Source: Ehretia macrophylla (Eukaryota > Streptophyta > Magnoliopsida > Boraginales > Ehretiaceae). From it: DNA of 64,000 bases. Every line of letters starts with the position of its first letter. Within the stretch, counting starts at the first letter, position 1. The translations under genes and the position numbers were made by a program. Of this stretch, positions 46,680 to 57,146 are shown piece after piece. The notes under the pieces were generated by a model. The model saw only the letters and a program-made list of their open reading frames with translations. It was not told where the DNA came from and made no database searches. The stretch covers positions 24,825,498 through 24,889,497 of the forward strand of contig CM075767.1 of NCBI GenBank assembly GCA_037974665.1. The letters run 5' to 3'.

Positions 46680-47510
46680 TGTTAGCCCGAGATCAGGGGC
46701 CTTTTTCCATTGTCTTAATTGTCTTTATTTTTGGCAAAAGATTGTGTAGGATCTATCTTATATGGAATGCTATCAATTTGCTGCAACTGTAATCATGAGG
46801 CGATTCTGATGAGATCAAGCAGATTGTGATTGAGCAGATCTTTGATTAGGAAAAATCTTTGGAGATTGACTTGGAAAAAGAATCCTACAAAGGCCAACTA
46901 AGATCACGGATGCTTGGAGCCCAAGATTGCAGCACTTTCACCTATATATATATATTGACAATCTCACAAGGATTAAGAAGAGATAGACAATGGAGAGCAA
47001 AGTCTAGATATTATAAGGGTTGTAATGTGGTTATTGAGTCTGTTTGGGGAAACATTGTAGTGAGAGTTTGCTTAGGAACTGTAACTGCGCTGAGCAGGTT
47101 TTGTTTGTATTTGTCCCATTAAACATCCTTTGGGAGAAGAAGATGAGTATTCGGGAGAATACGCTAAGTCGAGGGGATCTCGCTAAGTTGTAAATCCTTA
47201 GGTGGGTTAGATGGTCTAGGCAGTGAAGGTTACAAGGGAGTTGTCAATCACATAAGTCCATTGACTATTGTAACCGTGAAAACATCTAGTGGATTGCCTT
47301 TTTGATTAGGGATTGGTCACATGATTTTTTCCTAGTTGGGTTTTCCACGTTAAAATACTGTGTGTACTTTACTTACTGTCTTTTCATTTATTTCACTGTA
47401 AGAATTAGGTATATCACTGTGGTTGATTCACTTATTTATGTGTTCTATTTGCAAATGTGTTTAATTGTTTAAACGCACAATCGAACACGAAGCTGGAAAC
47501 GGGGTTTTCA
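46680..47510 (+). repeat. 5' LTR of the SIRE-like Copia element
   Basis: About 831 bp, TGTTAGCCCGAG...GGGGTTTTCA. The 3' edge is fixed by the primer site AGTGGTATCAAGAGCTAG from 47511. The 5' edge is inferred from the TG and from the end of the unrelated repeat array before it. A TATA-like run lies near 46943-46956. Confidence 0.6.
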
Positions 47511-47582
47511 AGTGGTATCAAGAGCTAGAAACTAAATCATTAACTCAGTAAGATCCGAGAATTTTCTGGCTGTTTTGCAGGA

Positions 47583-49146
47583 ATGGACAACATGTGTGAC
47601 GGAGGTTCAATCAACAGGCCACTATTTCTCGATGGCTCCAACTACAGTTATTGGAAAGCCAGGATGCGTGCTTATATCAAAGCAATTGATGAAGGTGCCT
47701 GGAGATCCGTGGTTAATGGGTGGATTGCGCCCACTATTGAGACTGCGATACCAGCACACAGGAAGCATCATATGAAGGGGATGGTAGTAGTTCTACTGAT
47801 GTGGTTAGGACTGTTACCGTTCCCAAACAGGAGGATCAATGGACTAATGCTGAAGAACGCCTGATGAATTGTAATTCCAAAGCATTAAATGCAATATTTA
47901 ATGCAGTAGACATCAACCAGTTTAAACTCATTTCGAACTGTGAAACGGAGAATGAAGCATAGGATGTGTTGCAAACGTTGTTTGAAGGTATCGAAGCTGT
48001 GAAAAGATTCAAATTACAATATCTGACCACAAAGTTTGAAGATCTAAAGATGCATAAGGATAAGACAATGTCAGAGGATGCTTTTATCAGTTCATTAAAG
48101 ATATATGAACTAAAATTTAAACAACAAAAGAAGGAGAAAACGCTTGCACTTCAGGCTGAACTATCTGATGATCTGGATGGCGCTAATGATGGCTTGGAAG
48201 CGCTGACATTGTTGACAAAAAAATTTGCTAGAGCTTTTGGAAAATGGCAAAAATAGAAGAAGTTCCCTATACAAGGGAATAATAGTAGACAAAATTTCAG
48301 CAAACACAACAGTGACAACCCTAGCAGAAGGAGTAGTGGTGAAACACCGAGAGAAACTGATAACAGGCCAAATACGGACATGTTTGGAGAAAAGAAAAAG
48401 AAAGGTATACAGTGTAGAGAATGTGAGGGTTTTGGGCACATTCAAGCAGAATGTGCAAACACACAGAAAAAAAAAAAAAGGCATTTAATGCCACATGGAG
48501 CGATGAGGAGCTAGAAGAAGAAGATGCGCCAAGTGATAACGGTACAAGAGACTATGTTGCACTGACTGCTGTTCAAGATGATCATATTGTGACCAAATCC
48601 GAGGTCACTGTGACTATGACTAGTAGAGAGGACACCAACGACAACAAAAGGACTCATGAGTAATGAACAACTCCTAGAAACTTATAAACTAATGTTTGGA
48701 AAATGAGTTGCAGTTTGTAAGAAGAATGAAGAGTTGGTGGTGTCTAATCTAGAATAGAGCACAAAAATTGACGATCTTAAGGAACAAAATAGAACCCTCC
48801 TCTAACACTTAGAAGAAAAAACTAAAAAACTATTGGATCTACAGGGTGAATTGTAGCAGTTACAATGAGGTGTTCGCATGATGAATTCATGGAAGCAAAA
48901 ACTTGATCATACTTTTTCAATCCAGAAACCAAGTGGCGATCGCACTGGCCTAGGGTATCAAGGATCAAATTCCACTTATACCACAATGTTTGTCAAAGCC
49001 TCAGAAAAACCAAAACTACAACAGTTAGTACCTTCACAGAACCTCACAGTGACATCCAAGAAGAAAACCAAAAGCAGGTTTGTACCAATCTGTCACCACT
49101 GTGGCTGTGGTAGTCATATTCGACCCCACTGTTTTCATCTTATGTA
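47583..49146 (+). pseudogene. Copia gag (SIRE-like)
   Basis: Starts at the ATG at 47583: MDNMCDGGSINRPLFLDGSN, then YWKARMRAYIKAIDEGAWRS, the N-terminal gag motif of SIRE-type elements. Breaks: a frameshift near 47780, a TAG at about 47959, a TAG at 48255. It continues with KFEDLKMHKDKTMSE, a CCHC knuckle CRECEGFGHIQAEC near 48415-48456, an acidic segment, and a second finger-like CHHCGCGSHIRPHC near 49092-49133. It resembles the gag of the 37664-43152 derivative. It packages element RNA when intact, and here it is broken. Confidence 0.82.
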
Positions 49147-50480
49147 GGAAACAGGTATGTTCACTTATTCTTTTTCACATCAGTATAGTTTCTCATAAAG
49201 GGTGGGAAAAATATAGGTACCTAAGAGCAATAAAAAATGTCTTGTTATTTACACTTCCCTGAAAGCAGATGCCACTAATTCATGGTATTTGGACAGTGGC
49301 TGCTCGAGACACATGATAGGTGAACGCAGTATCTTTATAGACTACCATGAATATCATGGAGGACAAGTTACATTTAGTGATAGCATCTCTTGAAGGGTAA
49401 TTGGTTGCGGTACAATGGCTGTAGAAGGTTTCCCCAAACTGGCGGATGTACTCCATGTTAATGGTCTTAAGGCAAACTTAATCAGCATAAGCCACCTATA
49501 AGACCAAAATTTGTATGTTCACTTCACTAAAGAAGGGTGTAGGGTGATTGACAGTAATGATAACTGTGTTCTTGCAGGAAAACGTTCATCTGATAACTGT
49601 TATACTCTACCGGTTCCATCCAACTGGGCGATAGTGTGCATCAGAAGTTGGGTCATCTAAATATTGATATGTTAACCAATATTGCCAATGCAGGAATTGT
49701 TAGAGAAATCCCTAGATTATCAGGAAAGAAGGAAGGAGTTTGTAGTCCATGCCAATTGGGAAAACAGATTCGAACTCCACACAAGAAAACACAACAGTTG
49801 GCCGCGAACAAAGTGTTAGAGCTGTTGCACATGGATCTTATGGGTCCAGTTCAAACAGAGAGCTTGGGAAGTAAGAAATATATCTTTGTGTGTGTTGACT
49901 ACTTTTCCAGGTTTGCATGGGTGGACTCAAGCCTTTCGAAAACTATGTTTGCGGATTACCACTGAAAAAGGTAATGCGAAGGTCATTCAAATCAGAAGTG
50001 ATCACGGTAAGGAATTTGTGAATCAATTCTTTTTTGATTACTGTGTCAATCATGGCATTTCTCACGAGTATTCTGCTCCAAAAACGCCACAACAAAATGG
50101 TGTTGTTGAGAGATGTAACAGGATGTTGTAGGAGATAGCGCGAGCTATGGTGACTGGAAAAACACACCTATGGAGTTTTGGGCTGAAGCCATCAACATTG
50201 CGTGTTACACCATCAACAGGGTGTATCCATGATTAGGTACTGATAAAACTCCCTACGAACTGTGGAAAGGTAAGAAGCCTACTGTGAAATACTTTCTTGT
50301 GTTTGGCAGTATTTGTTATGTTCTTAAAGATCAAGATAATCTGGGAAAGTTTGATGCCAAGAGCGATAAAGCTCTATTCTTGGGATATACGTTGAACAGT
50401 CGAGCATATAGAGTCTATAACCTTCGAACACTAACAATTATGGAATCTGCAAATGTGTATTCATTGATGATACTGTAGGT
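49147..50480 (+). pseudogene. Copia protease and integrase
   Basis: The protease active site is WYLDSGCSRHM near 49286-49315, with the D-S-G intact, followed by a stop near 49395. The integrase begins with the zinc-binding HQKLGHLNIDML and CSPCQLGKQ from 49639. The DDE core gives HMDLMGP near 49828, SDHGKEFVNQFFFDY near 50000 and PQQNGVVERCN near 50090. It then runs on to KYFLVFGSICYVL and KSDKALFLGYTLNSRAYRVY at 50284-50430. Frameshifts lie near 49960 and 50150, so several frames are needed. Confidence 0.85.
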
Positions 50481-52208
50481 ATAATTGATGTTGACAATGA
50501 AGAGGAGATATCATTGAACATTGTTGCGCCTCAAGCAGATGAAGACAAGGGAATTTCGGAGGAACCTGAAAAGTCACTGGAATCTAACACAGAAAGCACA
50601 AAAGGAAATCCAAACTCCTCCAAGGTAAACATGATTAACTGTGCAGATTACTCGAAGGATGACAAGCATCATGATTAGTTCAGCAGAAAGATTTCAGAGG
50701 ATTCAGAGACTCAGCCTACTGTGCCAGCAGTAGATGCATCAATGCCGACAATACTATCCAATGAGGAGTCATATGACAAGAAGTTCTCAGAGACAGAAGA
50801 ACAGAAGAAGTTCATGGAGGACACTGTGGCTCATCTAGATCAGAAAGAACCTTCAAGGCAAGTTCAAAGGGACTACTTATTGAATGACGTTATTGGGCCA
50901 TTGGATCAAGGTAACAAAACACGGAGTAAGCGTACGATTGACTACTAACAGTATGCCAGGTATGCATCTTTTGTCTCATAATTTGAGCCTAAGATTGTAA
51001 ATGAAGCACTAGAGGATGATCACTGGATTAGTGCAATACAAGATGACCTTAGTCAGTTTGCTAGGAATGACGTTTGGACTTTGGTACCTAGACCAAAAGG
51101 TGTTAACGTCATAGGAACAAAATGGATATTCAATAACAAAACCGATGAACAAGGTCTAATCACTCGCAATAAAGCTAGACTGGTAGCACAAGGATACACG
51201 CAAGTTGAGGGAATTGATTTTGACGAAATATTTGCACTTGTAGCTAGAATGGAGTCAATAAGACTGTTACTTGATGTAGCTTGTGTTTTGCATTTTAAAC
51301 TGTTTCAGATGGATGTGAAGAGTGCCTTCCTCAATGGCATCTTAGAGGAAGAAGTGTATATAGAACAACCCAAAGGGTTTATTGATCCTCATTATCCTAC
51401 ATACGTATACAAGCTAAAGAAAGCACTATATGGTCTCAAACAAGCACCTTATGCTTCGTATGAGAGACTCACAAAGTTTTTGTTGGACAAGGGCTATGCT
51501 CGAGGGGGAGTGGACAAAACACTGTTCGTAAAACACTTCAACACAGGATTGTTAATTGCTCAAATCTATGTGGATGATATTGTGTTTGGCTCTACATCTA
51601 AAAACAGAGTCGATGATTTTGTTGATCAAATGAAACGGGAGTTTGAAATGAGTATGGTAAGAGAACTAACGTACTTCCTTGGTTTGCAGGTCAAACAGTG
51701 TCACAATGGGATATTTATCTCTCAAGAGAAGTATGCTTACAACTTGGTCAAGAGGTTTGGCATGGCCAATACGAAAACAGTTCGGACACCTATCAGCACT
51801 ACCAGCAAGCTGGCAAAGGGGGAGAATAAAAAAGCTATTGATCCGACACTGTATCACAGCATAATCGGCAGTCTCTTGTACTTAACTGCTAGTCGTCCTG
51901 ATATATACTTCAGTGTCCGTGTGTGTGCACAATACCAGGCAGATCCAAGGGAATCTCATCTCAAAGCAGTAAAACGCATCGTTAAATATATGTCTGGCAC
52001 TGCTAGTTTAGGTATTTGGTACACTGTGGATATTAACTCTAATTTGGCTAGTTACAGTGATTCTGACTGGGCAGGGAATGTCGATGATTGGAAAAGTACT
52101 ACTAGGGGTTGTTTTTACGTTGACAACAATCTCATATCATGGTACAGTAAGAAACCAATTTCCATCTCCTTAAGCACAGTTGAGACAGAGTACATAGCAG
52201 TTGGAAGT
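50481..52208 (+). pseudogene. Copia reverse transcriptase and RNase H, 3' truncated
   Basis: A linker (50481-50990) with a stop near 50947 precedes RT. From 51081 the frame is open for 376 residues: VIGTKWIFNNKTDEQGLI, NKARLVAQGYTQVEGIDFDE, MDVKSAFLNG, YGLKQAPYASY. The catalytic IYVDDIVFGST lies near 51564-51596. The ending matches Copia RNase H (YSDSDWAGNVDDWKSTT, then SLSTVETEYIAVGS). It breaks off at that point because the next element starts at 52209. The catalytic residues seen are intact. Confidence 0.9.
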
Positions 52209-53280
52209 TGATCGCGTCATTTTGCGCTCAAAAATAGTAAGGTTAAATGATTAAAAATATTGCTTACCTTAAATAACCTCTAGCTGTGGCAAGTAGAGGG
52301 TCGATCCATAGAGATTGGGTTATCAAATTAATTTAAGTCCTTAATTTAGAATTGTTTGACTATTTTCCGTCACGGATAAGTTTGATTAAGTCCAAAAGTT
52401 CAAAAGTACGGAAGTATGAAAAATTAAGTCCAAGAGATGTTTACAAAATGTCCAAAGATACTGTAGTAACAAGGTCCAAAAGTGAATTAATCAAAAGTAC
52501 TAAATTAAAGAATCACAACACTCAACACTAAAAATCCAAAGGGTTAATGATTCAGGGTGGTTATAGCTCGGTATACGCAAGTACAAAGTTATTGATTCAG
52601 ATTAAAAGTTAAGTCCTTCAGAAATAGGGCTACAAGCTCCCACTACTGAAATGAGCCTTTAATTACGTAAGTGATAAGATTAATTAATTAACAAAACTAT
52701 ATGTGTTGGTACAACCTAATGATTTTCAATCTCTCAATTAATCTTTCACTTATGTAACCTGGAGGTGTCGGTACAACCCGACTAGAATCCATCCGAGATA
52801 GTCTCGTATTGCCACTGGTTTACAAAACCGGGCGTATATGTACTTTCAATTAAATATAATATAACTACAAGTATACGTATAATTAATCAAAGAATACTTA
52901 AAAATAGAAATACGAGACTTTAATAAATCTGAATCACAATATATGTACAAGAGTAACCTCACACGTACTATCCCGAATCTCGGGTCTAGTGTGCCATAAT
53001 AAACTGTAGAGTACAAGAAATCATAACGAAAGCCAAAATAAAAGAATACTTATCGTGTTGAACGGATTTCGGTAGACCGGTATGATTTCGGTATGATGAC
53101 GGCTCACTAGACCCTCCCTTTAGGATTAAACTTTGCACACAACTAAGAATAATAACTAAAGCACTCAAACACAAGAGCAAAATCTAAGCTAAGAAGACAA
53201 AATGGTACCAGAAAAATGAAATAAGGAATGGAGTATTTATAGAGAAATTTTGGCACTATTCACAGGTACTATTCAAACCA

Positions 53281-53418
53281 TGATGTCATCAATGTGTCAG
53301 CGTGATGTCATTTGCCTAGGTTATCATTGTGTCAGCATGATGTCATTCGCCTAGGTCATCATTGTGTCAGCGTGATGTCATTCGCCTAAGTCATTATTGT
53401 GTCAGCGTGATGTCAGCG
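53281..53418. repeat. 35 bp tandem repeat in the LTR, four copies
   Basis: GTGTCAGC(G/A)TGATGTCA starts at 53294, 53329, 53364 and 53399, exactly 35 bp apart, each followed in the first three by TT(T/C)GCCTA. TGATGTCA resembles sites of bZIP/TGA factors. The array sits about 40-180 bp upstream of the minus-strand TATA box. Confidence 0.85.
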
Positions 53419-53443
53419 AAGATACTATTCACACATTGGCTTT

Positions 53444-53510
53444 ACTATTCATGCGTTGACTTTGACTTTTACTATTTACCCATTGACTTTGACTTTGACC
53501 AAAAAGTTGA
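53444..53510. promoter_or_regulatory. cluster of W-box (TTGAC) motifs
   Basis: TTGAC occurs at least four times (GTTGACTTTGAC, ATTGACTTTGAC, AGTTGACC), with overlapping TTTGAC variants. W-boxes bind WRKY factors in stress responses. They lie inside the putative U3 region of the LTR. Confidence 0.5.
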
Positions 53511-53790
53511 CCAAGGCTACTTCAAGGTTTTTTAGCGTCCTGAATCCGTTTTTGCGCTCCTTTTGGCCAAATTCAATCTCGATTTGCTCGTGTCAAGGTT
53601 GTTTTACCTTCCTCCTTCAGTATTACGCCGAAAATTCATTTCAAAAGTTGGCTTTTGTGGCCATTTTTGCTATTTCTTCTTCAGAACCTATATTGCATTA
53701 AATTTGTGTAAAATATACAATTAAGCTTTAAATAATAATGCAATATACATGATTTAATGGGTTAAAGTTACTAAAAATACGGATTTATCA

Positions 53791-55038
53791 ACCTTCTCAA
53801 ACCCATTCTTTGCTTGTCCTCAAGTAAAAGCATCAATTACTTCATATATTCATAAATATTAAATCTAAGCAGTCAATGTATTCATACAGTTAAATTTTAT
53901 AAAATTACAAGATTAACAGTAAATTTGTCTTCCAAACAATTCTACCTCAAGAAATCGTTTTGTATCTAGAAAAAATGAAACCAACTTAATTACAAAAAAT
54001 CCTTTGAGCCTTTTTAAGCACTTGTAACTCAATTAAGAGGTAAGAAAATTAATCATGCAAAATTTGTAAAATCGAAAATATTTTCTATGGATAGTCATGA
54101 AATGTTAAAACTCAACTACCTTCCAAACCGCGTAGTACTCCCTTAGATTTTTTTATATTTTTTATTTTATTTTTATTTGTATATATATATATATATATGA
54201 ATAGATGACTCGAATGGTAAATGTTGGTTGATTCAAAGACGTTCTTGAAGTATTGTCTTTCTTCGGTTAAATTGTGTTTGGTGAAAGAAGGCTTGTCTGA
54301 CAAGATTTGTATTGATAGCTTTTTCATAACAAAAATACTCAAAAATAGTTAGAAGAAAGCATTTGTTATGAATTTTTTTTCTACATCTTTTTGTTGAATC
54401 AACATTTTTTATATTTGAATGATGTTGAACGAGTCATCTACACATTTTTTTTTCAAAGGAGTATACTGATCTAGAAAAATAAGTCAAATTTTAATAAAAC
54501 ACAACATCTCACATTGAAAACATCTCAATCTACTATTTTTTTGATAATTAATCAAAGACTTCTAATTAAATCATGTGACGCTGTTGGGATGTAATAATAG
54601 TTAACAAGGTTTCAAAAAAAATCTAGATACAAACTCAACTCTTAGTGGCTAATCATTTTTTCATTCCAAATTCACAGTTAATTCAAATATTTTATCACAA
54701 TCTAACCATATTTCAACAATTAATCACTCAATTTTAATTATTATGAATAAGTGAAGTAATTGTTTTTTTTTTTTGGTATCAGGTTGGTATCAACTTTTTT
54801 TTTTCCTCCTCAAACCCAAACCTTACATTGTCCTCAATGAAAGAAAACTATGTAATGCAAAGTAAAAAAAAAGACATAACCTGATAAACAATCCAAACAA
54901 TGTTCCTCAAAAACTTTATGAAAGAAGAATTGTCAAACAAAATCTCAAAAACCAATATTAGCCGTGAGTTTAAATAAAAACTAAAATATAAAAAACACAA
55001 TGAAATAACTAAAATAACATAAAAAACACGCCACTGAA
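53791..55038 (-). other. non-coding 3' region between the PF20167-like gene and the LTR
   Basis: No coding frame. It contains two related phrases on the minus strand about 1 kb apart: GAGGACAAGC...GGGTTTGAG next to the LTR (about 53800-53822) and GAGGACAATG...GGGTTTGAGGAGG near 54803-54835. Long T runs and a (TA)n run at 54178-54198 are also present. Confidence 0.5.
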
Positions 55039-56090
55039 TTACGATGGTGGTAGCGACTGAGGACCTGAGCCTGAACCTCTCATTGAAGCAAGTTCAGCTC
55101 ATAATGCAGCAAACTCTTCCCTCTGTGACTGCTTAAATTCAGCTTTCAATTCACCTATGTCTCCCAATCCTGCAACAAGGTTAGTATTCATGGCTTGCAG
55201 TTCTCTGTACATTTTTCCATTAATGATTTTTTAGATTGATCACCCTGTTGTTGGGAAGAAGTGACGCCTTCAGCAAATTGAATGGAAGGTCGTGTAGCAT
55301 TTAATGCTAAGGGCATTTTTTGAACAGCGGCTCCAAATGTTTAAAACTCTTTGAGAACTCTGATTCACCATATGAAGTAATAGGGAGATCCATGTATGGC
55401 TCATCAGGTGCAAAAGGAAAATTAAATCGTTGAAGCAAAGAAATTATCAATCGAGAAAAACGAAGTGTAGATGTAGTATCAAACCTCCTCATGTGGTTTA
55501 TAAGACTTATCATGTTGTCCCCAATAACAGTCCCAACATCAAAAAGAGCACCTTGATAAATTCAATATAGAACTTGTAAAATAATTCTCGTCCTTTCATG
55601 ATCATGACCATAAGGGCAAATGTTCTTTTTAACAATGATATCTGTCAACCACATGTCCCTTGGAAGGGAAGATCTCCTTATACCCACACCGTGTGGCAGA
55701 ACCGGACCCCCACACAAATTTGTAGCAATGTCTAAATCAGTAGATGTAGCAAGGAAATCCATATTTTCCTCATAAAAATAATCATGCCCACACAGTATAG
55801 TTATGATATGAGCAGTAGTAAATTGAAATTCAAAACCATCAATTGATGCAATAAATTTTTCATTATCGTACGAAAGATGCTCATAAAAACGACGAATGAG
55901 ACGAGAAAAAACAGGAACATCATCAAAAGGTGGGTGCATAAAACAATCAAGAAAATACCCCTAAAAAAATTCAAAAGCACGTTGCCCACCTTCGGAGGCT
56001 TTCAACGCATCCGAAAAATTAGTTTCGGCCTCAATTTGAGCATTGTCAAGTCTTGTAGTCAATGATAATTTCTGCCTTTTGGGAGCCATT
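55039..56090 (-). pseudogene. plant transposon-type protein, PF20167 (Transposase_32)-like
   Basis: Start codon at 56088-56090 (MAPKRQKLS). The central region reads FYEHLSYDNEKFIASIDGFE, then VKKNICPYGHDHERTRIILQ and GALFDVGTVIGDNMISLINH. This resembles the putative plant transposon protein domain, with its P-x-x-H...R...L-L pattern and (D/N)-V-G-x-x-I. The C terminus (IGELKAEFKQSQREEFAAL) is charged and could form a coiled coil. It ends at TAA 55039-55041. In-frame stops occur near 55962, 55564 and 55100, and the total length is not a multiple of three, so it is decayed. The molecular function of this domain is unknown. An AT-rich 5' region and a probable leader exon lie upstream on the same strand. 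Confidence 0.6.
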
Positions 56091-56109
56091 ATCAGAAAAG
56101 TCACAAAAC

Positions 56110-56113
<4 letters not shown>

Positions 56114-56143
<30 letters not shown>
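56114..56143. repeat. (TA)n microsatellite
   Basis: About 30 bp of uninterrupted TA just upstream, on the minus strand, of the PF20167-like start codon. Confidence 0.9.
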
Positions 56144-56147
<4 letters not shown>

Positions 56148-56639
56148 TTTTTTTAAATTTACATAAATACTATTTATTCAAACAATATCAAATAACAACT
56201 GCAAAATCATCCTTAACACACAACATTATAAATCATCCGGTTAAATTCTATAACATGTAAATAATTTATAAATCTTAGATGTAGGGCAACAAAAATAATA
56301 GACATAAATGAATCTACATAAATCTGAATTTATTTTTTCTTCAGAATTAAATCTAACAGAAAATTTAAAATTAAAATCTAACCAAATTCTATATACATTC
56401 TATATACATACACATATACATTCATATATACATACATAAATCTGAAAAAAAAAAAACCATACAAAAACGAAGATTAAGAGCTATAGAACAACAATAAACT
56501 GAAAGTAAGCAGTAAGAATCATCCTAAAGCCTTCAAATATGCGTATATACATACGTAAATAAATATGTAAAAATAGATCTAATACTTGAAATAAACTGAA
56601 AATAAATGCGAAAATAAGAAAGGAAGCATAAAAACTAAC

Positions 56640-56760
56640 CTCTTAATGTAAATTTGGAGAAAACTTGGGGTGGGGAAGGGTTTTGTTGAGGTTTGTGGGT
56701 GATTTCCGTGAGTGGGAAGGTGTGTTTTTAGGGTTTAATAGCTGCTGCAGTCGGGGCTTT
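56640..56760 (-). other. probable 5' leader exon of the PF20167-like gene
   Basis: On the minus strand a C/A-rich segment (AAACCCTAAAAACACACC, then CAACAAAACCCTTCCCC) runs to AAGAG|GTTAGT at about 56640. This resembles a plant 5' UTR with a donor site. The intron would span the AT-rich stretch down to about 56100. Inferred from composition and the splice-site match only. Confidence 0.35.
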
Positions 56761-56798
56761 CGTTATAAGCCCCGACTGTAATTGGGCGCTCGAGCGCC
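56748..56798. repeat. GC-rich perfect hairpin and 14 bp palindrome
   Basis: CAGTCGGGGCTT (56748-56759) pairs perfectly with AAGCCCCGACTG (56767-56778) around a 7 base loop. Six bases on is the palindrome GGCGCTCGAGCGCC (56785-56798), and a related GGCGCTCAAGTGCC follows at about 56804. The surroundings are strongly AT-rich. Confidence 0.9.
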
Positions 56799-56955
56799 TA
56801 CATGGCGCTCAAGTGCCCTGCTGCGTTCTTTCAGTGAATTTTTTATTTTATTGTTTTAATAGCAATAAATACATGTATAGCAGACTAACATATATATATA
56901 CATATATACATAAATTTATATACATTATTTAACATAAATATCTTAACATAAAAAT

Positions 56956-57113
56956 ACATATATATATATATACATATATATATGTACATACATATATATA
57001 TATATACATATATATATGTATATACATATATATATATACATATATATATGTACATATATATATATACATATATATATGTATATACATATATATATGTATA
57101 TATATATATAGAT
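56956..57113. repeat. compound (TA)/(TATAC/TATGT) microsatellite
   Basis: About 160 bp of alternating TATATA with TACATA and TATGTA interruptions. All Tyr/Ile-rich frames over it on both strands are artefacts of the repeat. Confidence 0.95.
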
Positions 57114-57146
57114 TATATGAATACAAAAATCATAAACAAACCACAC

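Larger units (their letters stand above)
46680..52208 (+). mobile_element. SIRE-like Copia element, 3' truncated by another insertion
   Basis: Order: 5' LTR, PBS, gag, protease, integrase, RT, RNase H, the Copia order. It stops inside RNase H at 52208, where the LTR of a different element begins. The rest of RNase H and the 3' LTR are not in the window. No TSD can be tested. Frames are broken throughout gag, protease and integrase, but RT is an uninterrupted 376-residue stretch. Confidence 0.88.
52209..53790 (-). repeat. probable 3' LTR with promoter elements
   Basis: Reads TGATCGCGTC...GGATTTATCA on the plus strand. On its own strand a TATA box (CTATAAATACTCC) lies at about 53231-53243. Upstream of it, at 53281-53418, is a 35 bp repeat, and at 53444-53510 a cluster of TTGAC motifs. 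No partner LTR is visible in the window. Confidence 0.5.
52209..57146 (-). mobile_element. LTR retroelement with PF20167-like gene, partial
   Basis: A 1582 bp TG...CA sequence (52209-53790) is bordered on its right by a purine tract on the minus strand (GAATGGGTTTGAGAAGGT), the layout of a minus-strand 3' LTR. Upstream on that strand lies a plant transposon-type gene (56090-55039). The other LTR was not found before 57147, where a younger element begins, so the right limit is only a minimum. GAGGACAAGC beside the PPT is a phrase common near the 3' ends of plant Athila/Tat-type gypsy elements. No gag or pol is present. The class is tentative. Confidence 0.5.

Noticed and set aside
46859..47122. 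87-residue frame
   Set aside because: It lies within the Copia 5' LTR and has no domain.
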